Positions 1 to 15,287 of a stretch of DNA of 64,000 nucleotides are shown here, piece by piece; the first letter of the stretch is position 1, and every line of letters starts with the position of its first letter. This DNA comes from Chrysomallon squamiferum (Eukaryota > Mollusca > Gastropoda > Neomphalida > Peltospiridae). The stretch covers positions 27,680,881 through 27,744,880 of the forward strand of contig CM022670.1 in assembly GCA_012295275.1 (NCBI GenBank). Reading direction: 5' to 3'. The notes under the pieces are model-generated. The model did no database searches, had not been told where the DNA came from, and saw nothing but the letters and a program-made list of their open reading frames with translations. Both the position numbers and the translations under genes were made by a program.

Positions 1-30
1 TTCTTCCTTGACACTTTTATAAACGCAAGT

Positions 31-325
31 TGGCGTAATAATAATAACAGTAGTAGCAGTAATAACAGCAATAACAATTATAATAGTAATAATAGTAGTA
101 GTAGTAGTGATAACAGCAATAACAATTATAATAGTAATAATAATAGTAGTAGTAGTAGTAATAACAGCAATAACAATTATAATAGTAATAATAATAGTAG
201 TAGTAGTAGTGGTGATGGTAGTAGTAGTAGTAGCAATAGTGGTAGCAGTTGTAATAGTAATAATAATAATAATAGCATTAGTGGTAGTAGTAGTAGTAAT
301 AGTAGTGGTAATAATAATAATAATC

Positions 326-390
<65 letters not shown>

Positions 391-392
391 CA
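31..392. repeat. Trinucleotide microsatellite (TAA/TAG/TTA family)
   Basis: Interrupted array of three-base units rich in TAA, TAG and GTA, ending in a near-pure TAA run at about 325-390. It would lie in the intron upstream of the first visible CNBD2-like exon. Its poly-Ile/Val and poly-Tyr/Asn translations are products of the repeat and not genes. No exon with splice sites was seen in bases 1-940. Confidence 0.95.
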
Positions 393-537
393 GTAAGAGC
401 AACAACAACAATATAAGAAAGAAAAAACGCAACAGTTTTAGAGATGAACCAGCATGTCGTTAATATTATTAAGGTGAAGATGTAAAACGCAGATATTCGT
501 GTGAACGTGTGCATGTTCTTGTCTGTATGAGACTGAA

Positions 538-668
538 TGAGTATGTATGTGTATGTGTGTATGTATGTGTATGTGTGTATGTATGTATGTGTATATGTAT
601 GTGTGTATGTATGTATATGTATGTATGTATGTATGTTTGTATGTATGTATGTATGTATGTATTAATGT
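538..668. repeat. TATG/TGTA tetranucleotide microsatellite
   Basis: Array of TATG units mixed with TG. It belongs to the same repeat class as the tracts at 1484-1700 and 1972-2140, which lie in the next introns of the same gene. Confidence 0.95.
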
Positions 669-845
669 ACATGTGTTATTATCTGCTTGTGTGCTTTACC
701 AATAAAAATCTATTCATTTCATTTTGTGAGTCAAATAATTATAATCAATAACTATATTCTATTTTTTCCGAATAAAATTTTCATTTTAATTTAATTTATG
801 AAACATCGTCATAATAATTATTATTATCGTTGTCATCATAATCAT

Positions 846-900
846 TTTTGTTGTTGTTGCTGTAGTTTTGTTGCTGCTGCTACTGCTACTACTGTTGTTG

Positions 901-932
<32 letters not shown>

Positions 933-935
933 TAT
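846..935. repeat. TTG/CTA/TTA trinucleotide array abutting a splice acceptor
   Basis: The array starts as TTG and CTG/CTA units and becomes pure TTA. It ends five bases before the acceptor CAG at 938-940, so the microsatellite itself supplies the pyrimidine-rich stretch of the acceptor. Confidence 0.9.
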
Positions 936-940
936 CACAG

Positions 941-6280
<5,340 letters not shown>

Positions 6281-7260
6281 CCACAGATAGTGAACAAAGC
6301 GAAAATGACAAGATCATAATACTACTATAGCTACATGTCTTGGTAAATATTTGTTATGTCCAAAGAGTCCAAGTTCATATTACTTTGTCGTGATTCTGCT
6401 ATAGCAATACGTCTTGATAAATGGACGCCACGTGCTAAGATTGTAAATCAAAACACCGGGATCGTGTTACTTTGTAACGATATTTCTGCAGCTATATCAA
6501 CACGTCTCGGTAAATGATTTTCATGTCCAAAGACTGCATATCAAGATTCAGTAAAATACTACTTTTTTATGATTCTGTCGCAGCAAATTTGTCTTCATAA
6601 AACATTATCATACTCGACATCATAATTGTTATCGCAACTTTTCACATAGATGTGTATATACTCGTGTGTGATGATGATAAATGAAGATCACGCCAAAACT
6701 ATTGCAAAATGTTTATCGATGTCAAAGCCAATTGCATGGCATTTGTGATATTCAACCACTGTTTTTCTTTATATATATATATATATATATATTAAAAAAA
6801 AAGTTTTGCTATTCTCGTTAGTCCATAACTTTGTAAATAATTTGAAGGCAGGACAAATTACTTTTGTCTTAAAATACGAAAAATCGAGATGTCCATAGAT
6901 TTTATTATTTGTTTCTTACTTTTTAAATTTTATTTTTATCATTATCCTCTAATTTTTGTGGATATTTCGAGTCTGCTTTAATTACTGTTTTTAATTTTAG
7001 AATTAATTTGTTCAATTGTTTTTTTTTAATTAAAATTAAAAATTACTAATTAATTATGATTATTTTGATTTCATTTGTATTTTGTATATTTGACACTATA
7101 TGTGTGTATGAGTCTATATATAAGCCTACTTTTGTTTTTTAAGCTTTTATTAATGTTTTATTATTCGTATTACTATGTTGTTTTAGTTTTATTAATTCAA
7201 TGGAACTAGTTATATATAGAAAGTATATCTTAGTTTATCAGATTTGTTCATACCAATAAA
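6281..7260 (+). other. 3' UTR of CNBD2-like gene with poly(A) signal at 7255
   Basis: No coding frame follows the stop at 6278-6280. A canonical AATAAA lies at 7255-7260, inside CCAATAAAGC, and a second AATAAA-containing stretch is near 7680. Contents are a degenerate repeat at 6320-6600, an AT run at 6769-6791 and AT-rich sequence. Confidence 0.55.
6320..6605. repeat. Degenerate tandem repeat, about 75-90 bp unit, in 3' UTR
   Basis: Related segments recur at about 6330 (CATGTCTTGGTAAAT), 6406 (TACGTCTTGATAAAT), 6495 (CACGTCTCGGTAAAT) and 6583 (TTTGTCTTCATAAA). Between them are shared pieces of the kind TTACTTTGT.TGATTCTG and ATGTCCAAAGA. Copies have diverged by substitutions and small indels. 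Confidence 0.7.
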
Positions 7261-8039
7261 GCTTGTATCACCTTGTTCATACACTTTGTTTCTTACTTTT
7301 CTATGTAATTTCTAAATTTTTCCTGGAGAGCGGTTTTTCTGCATTAGGTATTACCATTTATTTCATTACAAACGTGAAAAATGTTTAACGTATAATTTGC
7401 GTCGATGAGAATCTGAGTTGTATCCCTTTTAGAATCTTCTGTTTTTAAATTTAAAAAATATTTTTACAAAAATTAAAAATATTTTTGATGATTTTTTAAT
7501 AATAATAATAATTTTTAAAAATATTCTTACCGTTGCTGCTGTTGTTGGTGGTTGTTATTATTCTAGATATCATGAACTTTAAATTTTACCTCACTGAGGT
7601 ACTGAATCACAGCCTGTTAGTTTCGCAATATTTTATAATTTGCATTTAGTATTTGGTCTTGTATTCTATTTGGTTATTTAAATAAATGAAATATTAAAAA
7701 TAATGTTGTTTCTTTGTTTCTTTTTAAAAAAAAATTAATCACAAGTAGCAAGAATTCGAAACTAAAATTTAGAAGGAATTCTTGCTATCATAGGAAGTTT
7801 TGTAGCTTTCATTTTATTAAACAAAAAAAATATAATAAAATCTCGTCTTATAATAATACAAAAACACACATAAACATGCACACAAGCCGAAAGAAACCAA
7901 ATAACACAACGCATAAATGTATTGTAGATAAAATATTTAATGTTAACTTCAAAAAGGTATTTCTTTTCTTCAGTTTCTTTAAAAAAATATAATAAAAGCA
8001 ATCAATTAATCTACCAAGCAGTTTTTTTAAATTTACAAT
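7261..8039. other. Intergenic gap between convergent genes
   Basis: AT-rich, with no supported gene. It should hold the 3' end of the minus-strand gene that follows. A minus-strand AATAAA (TTTATT on the plus strand at 7813-7818) is the best candidate signal. Confidence 0.5.
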
Positions 8040-8941
8040 TTACCGACTCTTCGAGTCCCGCTTCAAAACTTTAACCCTGCAGTTGCGAGATTTCTTAGTT
8101 TCAAGTTTTACGTGACAGATGACATCGAATTCAATATCTTTTGGATTCTGGCCTAGAACAATCTTTCTGCTCTGTTTCTGACTTTTGTTTTTCCTTTTGG
8201 GTCTTTTGCTTTTCTTCTTCTTTTTCTCTTTGCAACACGCGTATCTGTTGCAGATTTCGCTCTGACACGAGCCGTTGGGATCGCAGCACACTTCGGGCAC
8301 ACACAACCCATCATCGCAGACCGCATCGCAGTCCGACTCGCAGAACGTTCGTTTTCTGGGCACAGGAACACAGCAGTCGTCACAGCAGGAGAGAGGACAG
8401 CATTCGTCTTCGCAGACAGATGGCGGACGCCGTCGCTCACGACGTTTCGTTCTGCATTTTTTGGCCCTCCTCTTCTCAAAACATTTCACTCTGAAGTAGT
8501 AGTAACATTTTCCGTATTCCCAAGCTGTCAAGAAGGCGCGTTGAAGAAAATGAGCGCAACCGAAGTTAACAAAGACGAGCATGATCATCATATAAATTGC
8601 AATCAGTTTCTGCCAACCTCTTCCTACTCCTGACAAAGCTCGGAGAGGACCGTTCATTAGGAAACAAAAAAGAGAATTCCCCTGCAAAGCAAATATATTT
8701 CCATTAATGAGTGAAACGTTTAAAACTGTGCTGTATAAGACATCATAACATAACTTAATACAGAGAATCCACAACGTCTGACAATGTTAAAATGAGAACT
8801 GTGTCATCCTGGATCAGGCCTTGTAATATTTTATTTATTTATTTATTTTTGTTGTGTAAATACTAAAATATAATATTTAAAGGTTACATAACGAGAGCAA
8901 AATTTATTACTAATAGCTTTTTTCTTCTTCGTTTATTATTA

Positions 8942-8987
<46 letters not shown>

Positions 8988-9280
8988 AACCAACTAAATA
9001 CATGTAAATAAAAAAAATATAAATAAAATAATAATTTTACCTGCACAGCCACTGTCAACATCAATAAAAAGGCCAGTACTATAAAAACTGCGACGATAGA
9101 AACGAATGTGCCAAGACGGGAGAAAAACTGCTTTGTAATTACTTGTCTCAGGGCTGGCAGTATTAGTAGAAAGCAGGCTGCAGTGAACATGGCTGTTGCT
9201 ATAACTGGTGGAGTTCCTCCGTCACCTTCACCGGAGAAACAAGCAACAGCATTGCATAATCTTCTGATAAAACAGAACAT
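8040..9280 (-). CDS. Unrecognised 293-aa membrane protein with Cys-rich and Lys-rich tail
   Basis: Two exons, 9280-9041 and 8681-8040, join in phase 0 (GTGCAG|GTAAAA donor, TTTGCAG|GGG acceptor) with TAA at 8042-8040. The chosen start ATG is at 9280-9278, since upstream in the same frame there is only a poly-A-derived Lys run. Visible parts: an N-terminal Cys/Arg segment; hydrophobic segments at about residues 25-44, 57-79 and 105-125; a basic stretch (residues 149-165, KRRAKKCRTKRRERRR); a 61-residue block (170-230) with 17 cysteines, including four CC pairs in its first fifteen residues and two more near its end; and a Lys-rich segment (231-253) before a short tail. I do not recognise the family. 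A multi-pass membrane protein with a cytosolic Cys-rich domain is the simplest reading. Cross-linked structural or sperm proteins show similar composition, but that is only an analogy. The gene is convergent with the CNBD2-like gene. Confidence 0.7.
8935..8985. repeat. (ATT)n microsatellite in intron of the 8040-9280 gene
   Basis: An almost pure ATT run in the 8682-9040 intron. It produces an apparent poly-Asn frame extension beyond the true splice donor. Confidence 0.95.
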
Positions 9281-9377
9281 CACAAATATCTGTACAGCCC
9301 ATGTAACAGTGAATTTTTTTTTTTTTTTATATTATACTGTTTTTAAAACTGATCGACACTATTCATATTTTACATGT

Positions 9378-9426
9378 TCAGTGACGTAACGTTACTATAG
9401 TAAAATCAGTTATATACGTCACTCGG
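9378..9426 (-). promoter_or_regulatory. Candidate promoter with inverted pair of CRE/bZIP half sites
   Basis: TGACGTAA at 9382-9389 and TACGTCAC at about 9416-9422 form an inverted pair about 100-145 bp upstream of the ATG of the minus-strand membrane-protein gene. The spacing to the ATG fits a core promoter. No experimental start site is visible. Confidence 0.4.
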
Positions 9427-9429
9427 AAA

Positions 9430-10020
9430 AATTCGGTTCTTTTCGTTCTATCAACCTGACCGGCTGAAACTTTTAGCTTTAAGGCAAAATTTAATTTATC
9501 AAATTTGCATATGGATTCAGTATTACCGATCTTAGACTGATGAGTAAGCGGCTTACTTTGTACTTCGATCTAAATGGAAATACTATATAAGTAAAACTAT
9601 TGATATAGTCACTTGTTTTGTGGATAAAGTTTTCAAAACCCACAAATCTGAAAACAAATAAGACAGTTGGGTAGAGCTTATTAACCCTTTTAAAATGACA
9701 CAAAATCAAGTGAATATGTTGAAATTTAAAGGAAGTATCGGCAATTTCAAACTCCCTAATAAGCACTTATTTTCGTCCAGTTAAACACTATTTAAGTCAA
9801 TAGCTATATTTTAGCACCCAGGAAGGTCAAAGTTCGATATTTCTAACAACGTGCATGTCGTCGCTACCAGTGCCAATGACGTGTAATATTATATCAAAAG
9901 TTGTGTCCACAAATGTATACAAAAAATTCAAATTAAAGCTCATTCAATTACCTTTCATTTTCTTAGTTTCAAACAATGTTCGACATCACAGTCTGTCATC
10001 TTCGGCGTAGAAAGCCCCGT
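9430..10020. other. Intergenic, nothing recognised
   Basis: AT-rich single-copy-looking sequence. A 91-codon minus-strand frame (9491-9766) has no splice context or recognisable motif and was not accepted. Confidence 0.5.
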
Positions 10021-10024
10021 ATTT

Positions 10025-10530
10025 GAAAGTAGCACGTGCGTAGCGAAATTGCCATAAATTATGTTTTATACTAGCCAAATAGCTGTAAATTTTATTACAG
10101 CTAGAAAGCACCGAGCTGTTTAAAATGATTATATTTTTTTTATGTTGTTTTAATGTTTAAAGCATGTATGTTTTTCTTCAGTGCTCCTACTTTTAGCGTA
10201 TAATAACGATAGAAATAAAATACGAATGCCACTTGCGTAGCGATATCGCCGTGTATTTTACCTGCAGCCAAAAAGAACTGATGCTATTTAAAATGATTAT
10301 ATTTCTAAGCACGTGCTTAGCGAAATCGCCATGAATTTCATGTACAATTAGAAAGGACTAGCACCGTTTATGTTGTTTATATTTTAATGAATTTTCCTTC
10401 AGTGTATATTTTATGTTAAACTAAAAAGAACTGGCGCTATTTAAAATGATTGTTTCTATGTTGTTTACATTTTTAATAATTTGTAGGATGCATAGTTTTC
10501 TTCTGTGTTCTGATTTCTATAGTATATAAA
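10025..10530. repeat. Degenerate tandem repeat block
   Basis: Two motifs recur out of a decayed unit. GCACGTGCGTAGCGAAATTGCC-like segments begin near 10030, 10227 and 10308. CTGTTTAAAATGATTATAT-like segments begin near 10117, 10279 and 10437, often followed by ATGTTGTTTA and TTTTCTTC(A/T)GTG. Unit length varies, about 80-195 bp. Confidence 0.7.
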
Positions 10531-11065
10531 TTATAATATGAATACGTTCAGAAATAAACGAATTAACTTCGTGTTTTGTTTTAAACATTCTTGCGATAAA
10601 TGGCGAATTAAAAATCGTACACCTAACAGACTACAACAAACCAGTACAATGTATTCTCTGAATCTAGGTATCAGAGGTATCGACAGAATGTTGAATAAGA
10701 AACGTATCACTTTTTTATCGTAAAACCATAAAGTGTTCAGTTTTAAAGCTTAGAGTAAACACAACCTGAAGAAAAAATAGCCTATCAGAGAAAATATTAA
10801 CAATGGTCACATGACAGGTATCTCGTTTGCAGTCAAATCACACGAAGTACAAGAACAAAGCCAAGAAAATTATTTTGTTCGCTTCAAATGACACTTATCG
10901 TATGTGTGCCTTTAACCGTCTTTAGTCGCATGATTTCTTACACGTTGTATTGCTCCTAACTAATACAGGCAATACTTCTCAGTAACATTTATATAACACA
11001 TATGACGATAACGATGACAATGACTTTATTTTCATGTATTACAAATGTATAATAACAAAATTAAA

Positions 11066-11097
<32 letters not shown>

Positions 11098-11135
11098 ACA
11101 CGCACATTTTGTTTAAAATGTTATTTGAAAGTTGT
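10531..11135. other. Intergenic; (TA)n at about 11068-11096
   Basis: No gene supported. A TA dinucleotide run is the only clear feature. A 61-codon plus-strand frame at 10538 has no supporting motif. Confidence 0.5.
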
Positions 11136-11139
11136 TGAC

Positions 11140-11885
11140 AAATTGTTCACAGCACTAGTTGAATTTTTGCAGTCTTTATTGTCAAGAACAGACATTTCCA
11201 TTGCGTTGTTTTGTTTAGTTCACGTTCCCACTCTTGGAGCTTTTCTTCCTGCAAGATTTTCACTTTTGAGTCCATTTGTTTTTAAGTCCAGAAATTTCCT
11301 TTTTGGCACGTGGTGCTTCTTCAATCTTTCATGCTTTTAAAGTTTGACAGAGCAGATTTTGCCTCCTACACAACCTTTGAAACAGTACATTTTTCCATTT
11401 GTTTCTCCATCCGTTTGATTGTTTGGTTTATAATTTGACACATCCTTTCATCTTTTTCTGTGCTGTCACACCTCGGATTGCAACATATTTGGACCTTTGA
11501 AACTGTAGCTGTTTTACTCTCATTTCTTATGGATTTGTTTAATAACCCGATGACTAGCAGTTTTTTTCTTTGTCTGGTTTTCATGGGAGAACTACTAACT
11601 GGTAGTTTTGTCAATGGCAGACTACTCTGAATCTTCTCCCCAGTATGAACTGATATCCAATAAATTGTGTGGGTCTGGGGAAGCACTAACATTGTGGGTT
11701 GCAACTCGGTTCAGGTTGGGGAACATCTTGTTTTTCGGGTACATTCTTAAGATTACTGAATTCCGTCAGGAAAAACTTTTCAGAACATTCATCAAGAAAG
11801 TTGTACAGCACAAGTCAGATTTCGAAATTTATCAAACTGGTACACAACTTTCTTTACTTCAGCAGAAAGTCTCGAGATAGGGACT
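11140..11885 (-). pseudogene. Probable decayed coding segment, function unknown
   Basis: On the minus strand, several Lys/Glu/Cys-containing frames follow one another and look more like protein than the surrounding AT-rich sequence. Near 11870 it reads LSAEVKKVVYQFDKFRNLT. The longest frame is at 11704-11366 (about 112 codons, including TVSKVQICCNPRCDSTEKDE). Near 11300 there is HVPKRKFLDLKTNGLKSENL. Successive pieces lie in different frames, separated by stops, and no clear splice sites join them. This is compatible with a frameshifted gene remnant. No family recognised. Confidence 0.3.
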
Positions 11886-11889
11886 AGGA

Positions 11890-12570
11890 ATTAGTCCAGA
11901 TGTAGTGACAAATGACTACATAATTCACTAATAGTTTTTGTTCGACCATTACCACAGCTATATAAAGCACACGTGTCCATTCAAAAATTGATCCGTTGCA
12001 GGAACTGTGGAATAATTTCCTTGAAGATTCTGTCTAGCTAAGCTTGGTTGGTTGGTTATATCTGATTACGCACCGTTTCTTCTTACTCATTAGGCGTCTT
12101 TTTGGTCATTCACTGAAACAGAAAAAAGAAGAGCTGAGAAGACAACTGAAATAAGTTTCAAAAATAGTTGAAATTAAGAAAGAAAATATTAACAAAATGA
12201 AACAGCAACACTGGGCCAAACCAAAACCTGAAACAAATCAAAACAAAAAACACTGTATGAAAAGATATGCAAAATTTGGTATAATGACCAGTACAACTTA
12301 AATCCACACAGATTTCAATAGCAAGTGCTTGTTCGATTTGTAAACAGACAGCCTAGAAATTATAATTGATGATAGATGGTAGTTGGTCATTTTTATGATT
12401 TTAAAATCCTAAAACATCTGCGATTTGAGACGGTTATGGATGAAAAATACAATGTGTTGTTAGGGACATCTTTTTCCATCATTCGTATGTAAGATAAGTA
12501 ATTTAAGAAGAAAAAGTCAACATAATCTATCCTCAAACATATCATTAAACTGGAAGTTTAGGCCGCCTGA
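11890..12570. other. Intergenic, nothing recognised
   Basis: AT-rich. The plus strand near 12110-12150 has a short Lys/Glu-rich open stretch without splice or start context. Confidence 0.5.
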
Positions 12571-12571
12571 C

Positions 12572-12985
12572 TTTCACTTCGATCTAACGCCGAAATAACC
12601 ATGTTTGACGAGATAAATATTACAATTAACAGCCTCGAAGCTGCTCGATAAAATTTCAAAGACAATAAGATAAAAAACAACAAAAAAAAAAAACACCTAA
12701 TTATGTCCAGCTACTTTTCATTCGTCTCACGTATCCAGTTTTAGTGATTGTAGCATGTTGAAATTTTGTAAACGTTTCGAGTTTGGTTATCGAACGCCGA
12801 AATGACCAGCAAACCATATTTCATAAGGTTAAAATTACGATTAACAGCTTCTTGATAAAATTTTAAAGACAATAAGATAAAAAAAAAACCAAAAAAAAAA
12901 CCACCTAATTATTATGTCCTTACTTTCATTCCTGTTATGTATCAGGTTTTAGTGATTCATGCGTGTTGAATATTCGTAATTTTCT
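12572..12985. repeat. Two-copy tandem duplication, about 207-bp unit
   Basis: AACGCCGAAAT at 12586 recurs at 12793. The copies share, in order, ACAGC.TC..GATAAAATTT, AAAGACAATAAGATAAAA, an A-rich run, CACCTAATTATGTCC and GTTTTAGTGATT. They differ by substitutions and the length of the A-rich run. Confidence 0.85.
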
Positions 12986-13354
12986 TAAAAGCAGCGTAGG
13001 TACAGCAAAACTCAACGGAATAAAAATGATCGAAACCGTGAGCACTTAAGGATATCCCGTCTGTGTTTTTATGCAGAAATCCCAAGGAAAGAATGTAACA
13101 CGAGCCAATGAAAAGCGAACAAATGGTGCCCCCCTGCACACCATGTGAAATACGAGCGAAGTGGAACAGCTAAATGACCGCCGCGAACGGTGATTATCTG
13201 CACATAGCTATTGTTCACTGGCAAACAAAGCGCAATTATTTCTCAGGTAAAGCATCATCTTTAAAAAAAATATATAATAATAATAATAATAACAAATTCC
13301 TAGTATAAATAACAGACATATTAACAGATTTATTCATCTTTAATTATCGCAGTA

Positions 13355-13500
13355 TGGATGGATGGAGAGCTCTTTTTACGTGCCCACGTCCAATTCAAGG
13401 TTCGGGCACGCCTATCCCGGATCCGATCTCTGGGATCGCCAGTAATTATCGCAGTACGGATACCTTTTGTTCGAGCTCCGCTTATATTATTTTATGTAAG
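13355..13500. other. GC- and CpG-richer patch of unknown origin
   Basis: An abrupt compositional change within AT-rich DNA. It contains GTGCCCACGTCCAATTC, GGTTCGGGCACGCC and GGATCCGATCTCTGGGATCG (a local inverted repeat, GATCCGAT..CTGGGATC). It resembles the kind of patch left by an inserted element or a tRNA-derived SINE B-box region, but no full element could be delimited. Confidence 0.3.
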
Positions 13501-15287
13501 GACTTCGGTGCGATGTCCAAAACCTCACTCAGTCAAATTTTAGTCATTGAAACGACTATGATACAGTGACATACACCGCGTGAAATACACTTTAATCACA
13601 TCAAACTGAATATAAGCCATATATTTATTTGTAAATAAAGACAACAACAATAATAAAAAGAGGTTATTCACAGGCAGTTATTCTAATTTTATTTATTGTT
13701 AATTTTACTGTTTATTCGATTGCGAAAGAATCATACTTTTTAATCATCAAAATTTGACCATTTTGTCACATCATCGATGATTGTGTTGTTGTTTTTTTTG
13801 GGGGGGGGGTGCTCTTCTTTTTTTCTTTCTTTTTCTTTTTTTTTGGTCCTTTTATGGTTGTTCTTTTTTTGAAGGGGTTGGTGGTTAATTGTTTCATTTT
13901 ATGGAGAGACAGAGATAGAGAGAGAGCGTCTTTAATAAAATAAACAATCAAAAGTAAATTAATTTTAATATCATGATCAGCATTCATGAATAACAAAGAT
14001 GAGCATTTCATATGCTTCATTACAGAATTTAATAAGTTTGTACTATCAATAATAAAGAATGTACTGACATGATAATGAATCATATTCTGTATTATTACAA
14101 AATTATTAAATTCTGAACATATGCAAGAAAGCAAAAATACCTGTTATATACCTTGTATATAATGAAACATACATCAACATAATTTTATATTATAGTGTAT
14201 TTTTCCACTATAAAAAAAACAAATGTAACAAATGACTTGTATTTTGTATGAAATATCTATGTATATAGTATCTATTAACAAAAAAAGGCTGTATGTCTTT
14301 TTGAATCACCTAAAATAATTTTGTCATTATGATTATGATTATGAAAATACAGACTTGATTTGAAATGAAATGAAAGAGTATTCATATATAAAGTGGTTTT
14401 AAATGAATACTCTAGAAAAAGATCGCAAGTTAACCATCAATACCTGATTATGAAAATCTTAATTTGATTGATTTCCATGAATTTCGTAACTAAAAATAAA
14501 TGAGTAAATGTATAAAAATATATGAAAAAATGAACATTAAGTTTCATACTTTGAAAACATCTAGATATTGGTGTCTACAAATTGAACTAAAATAAACAAA
14601 AATATTCGTGATTTGTACACAAACTGGAAATTTATGTGTGATGTGCAAATCAAATGCATTTACTTGATTAAGTAATATGAAAGCAAAATATCAAAAATAT
14701 TGCACAAATCATGACTTTTAATTATAGGTAACTGATTAAAATGTCAACACCAACCTTTTACTTTTTGAAAGTAATGTGAAAATTTAATTTTCATTTATTA
14801 TTTATTTACTATTATTATTGTTATTGTTATTATGAGAAACTAATATTAACATAAAAGTCAAGCACCAATGGCAACTAGAATCAAAACATGAAAATATTTA
14901 TATATATATATATAAAGATTGTGTTTTTTGACTGAAATAAAAAGTAATAAGTTTAATTTATACAAAAATCCCACTGACATGCTTTGGCACTAGTACAATT
15001 TATTTTAAATATTAACATGATATTTAATAAAATCCCCCCAAAAATTAAAGTCATGCCATGTAGTATCTGTATTTACAGTGTATAAGTAAATATATGTATA
15101 CAGTTAAATACCTGAAGCACTATTTGATGGTAAATCAAAAATCTACATTCTTGAAAACTGCTGCAAACCTAATACAAAAAAAATGATATTGCATAGTCAG
15201 TTGTTTATAAGAAACAAATACAAGATTTTGTTCATCTTAAAGCAGTGCAACAAAATGTTATCATTAAAAAATATTTTTTTTTTTTTT
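13500..15287 (-). other. Intergenic and 3' UTR of the PRDM gene
   Basis: AT-rich, with no gene. Candidate minus-strand poly(A) signals (TTTATT on the plus strand) lie at 14794-14799 and further left. G-run and T-rich low complexity is present at 13780-13860. The poly-T run at 15271-15289 abuts the PRDM stop codon. Confidence 0.5.

Noticed and set aside
107-463. Poly-Ile/Val and poly-Tyr frames on both strands
   Set aside because: Translations of trinucleotide microsatellite.
8141-8499. Plus-strand frames of 74-117 codons
   Set aside because: Antisense shadows of the Cys/Lys-rich exon of the minus-strand membrane-protein gene.
9491-9766. 91-codon minus-strand frame
   Set aside because: No splice context, no motif and AT-driven composition.
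13766-14134. 122-codon minus-strand frame ending in Lys/Pro/Thr runs
   Set aside because: Its end is built from homopolymer and T-rich low complexity, and the rest has no motif.
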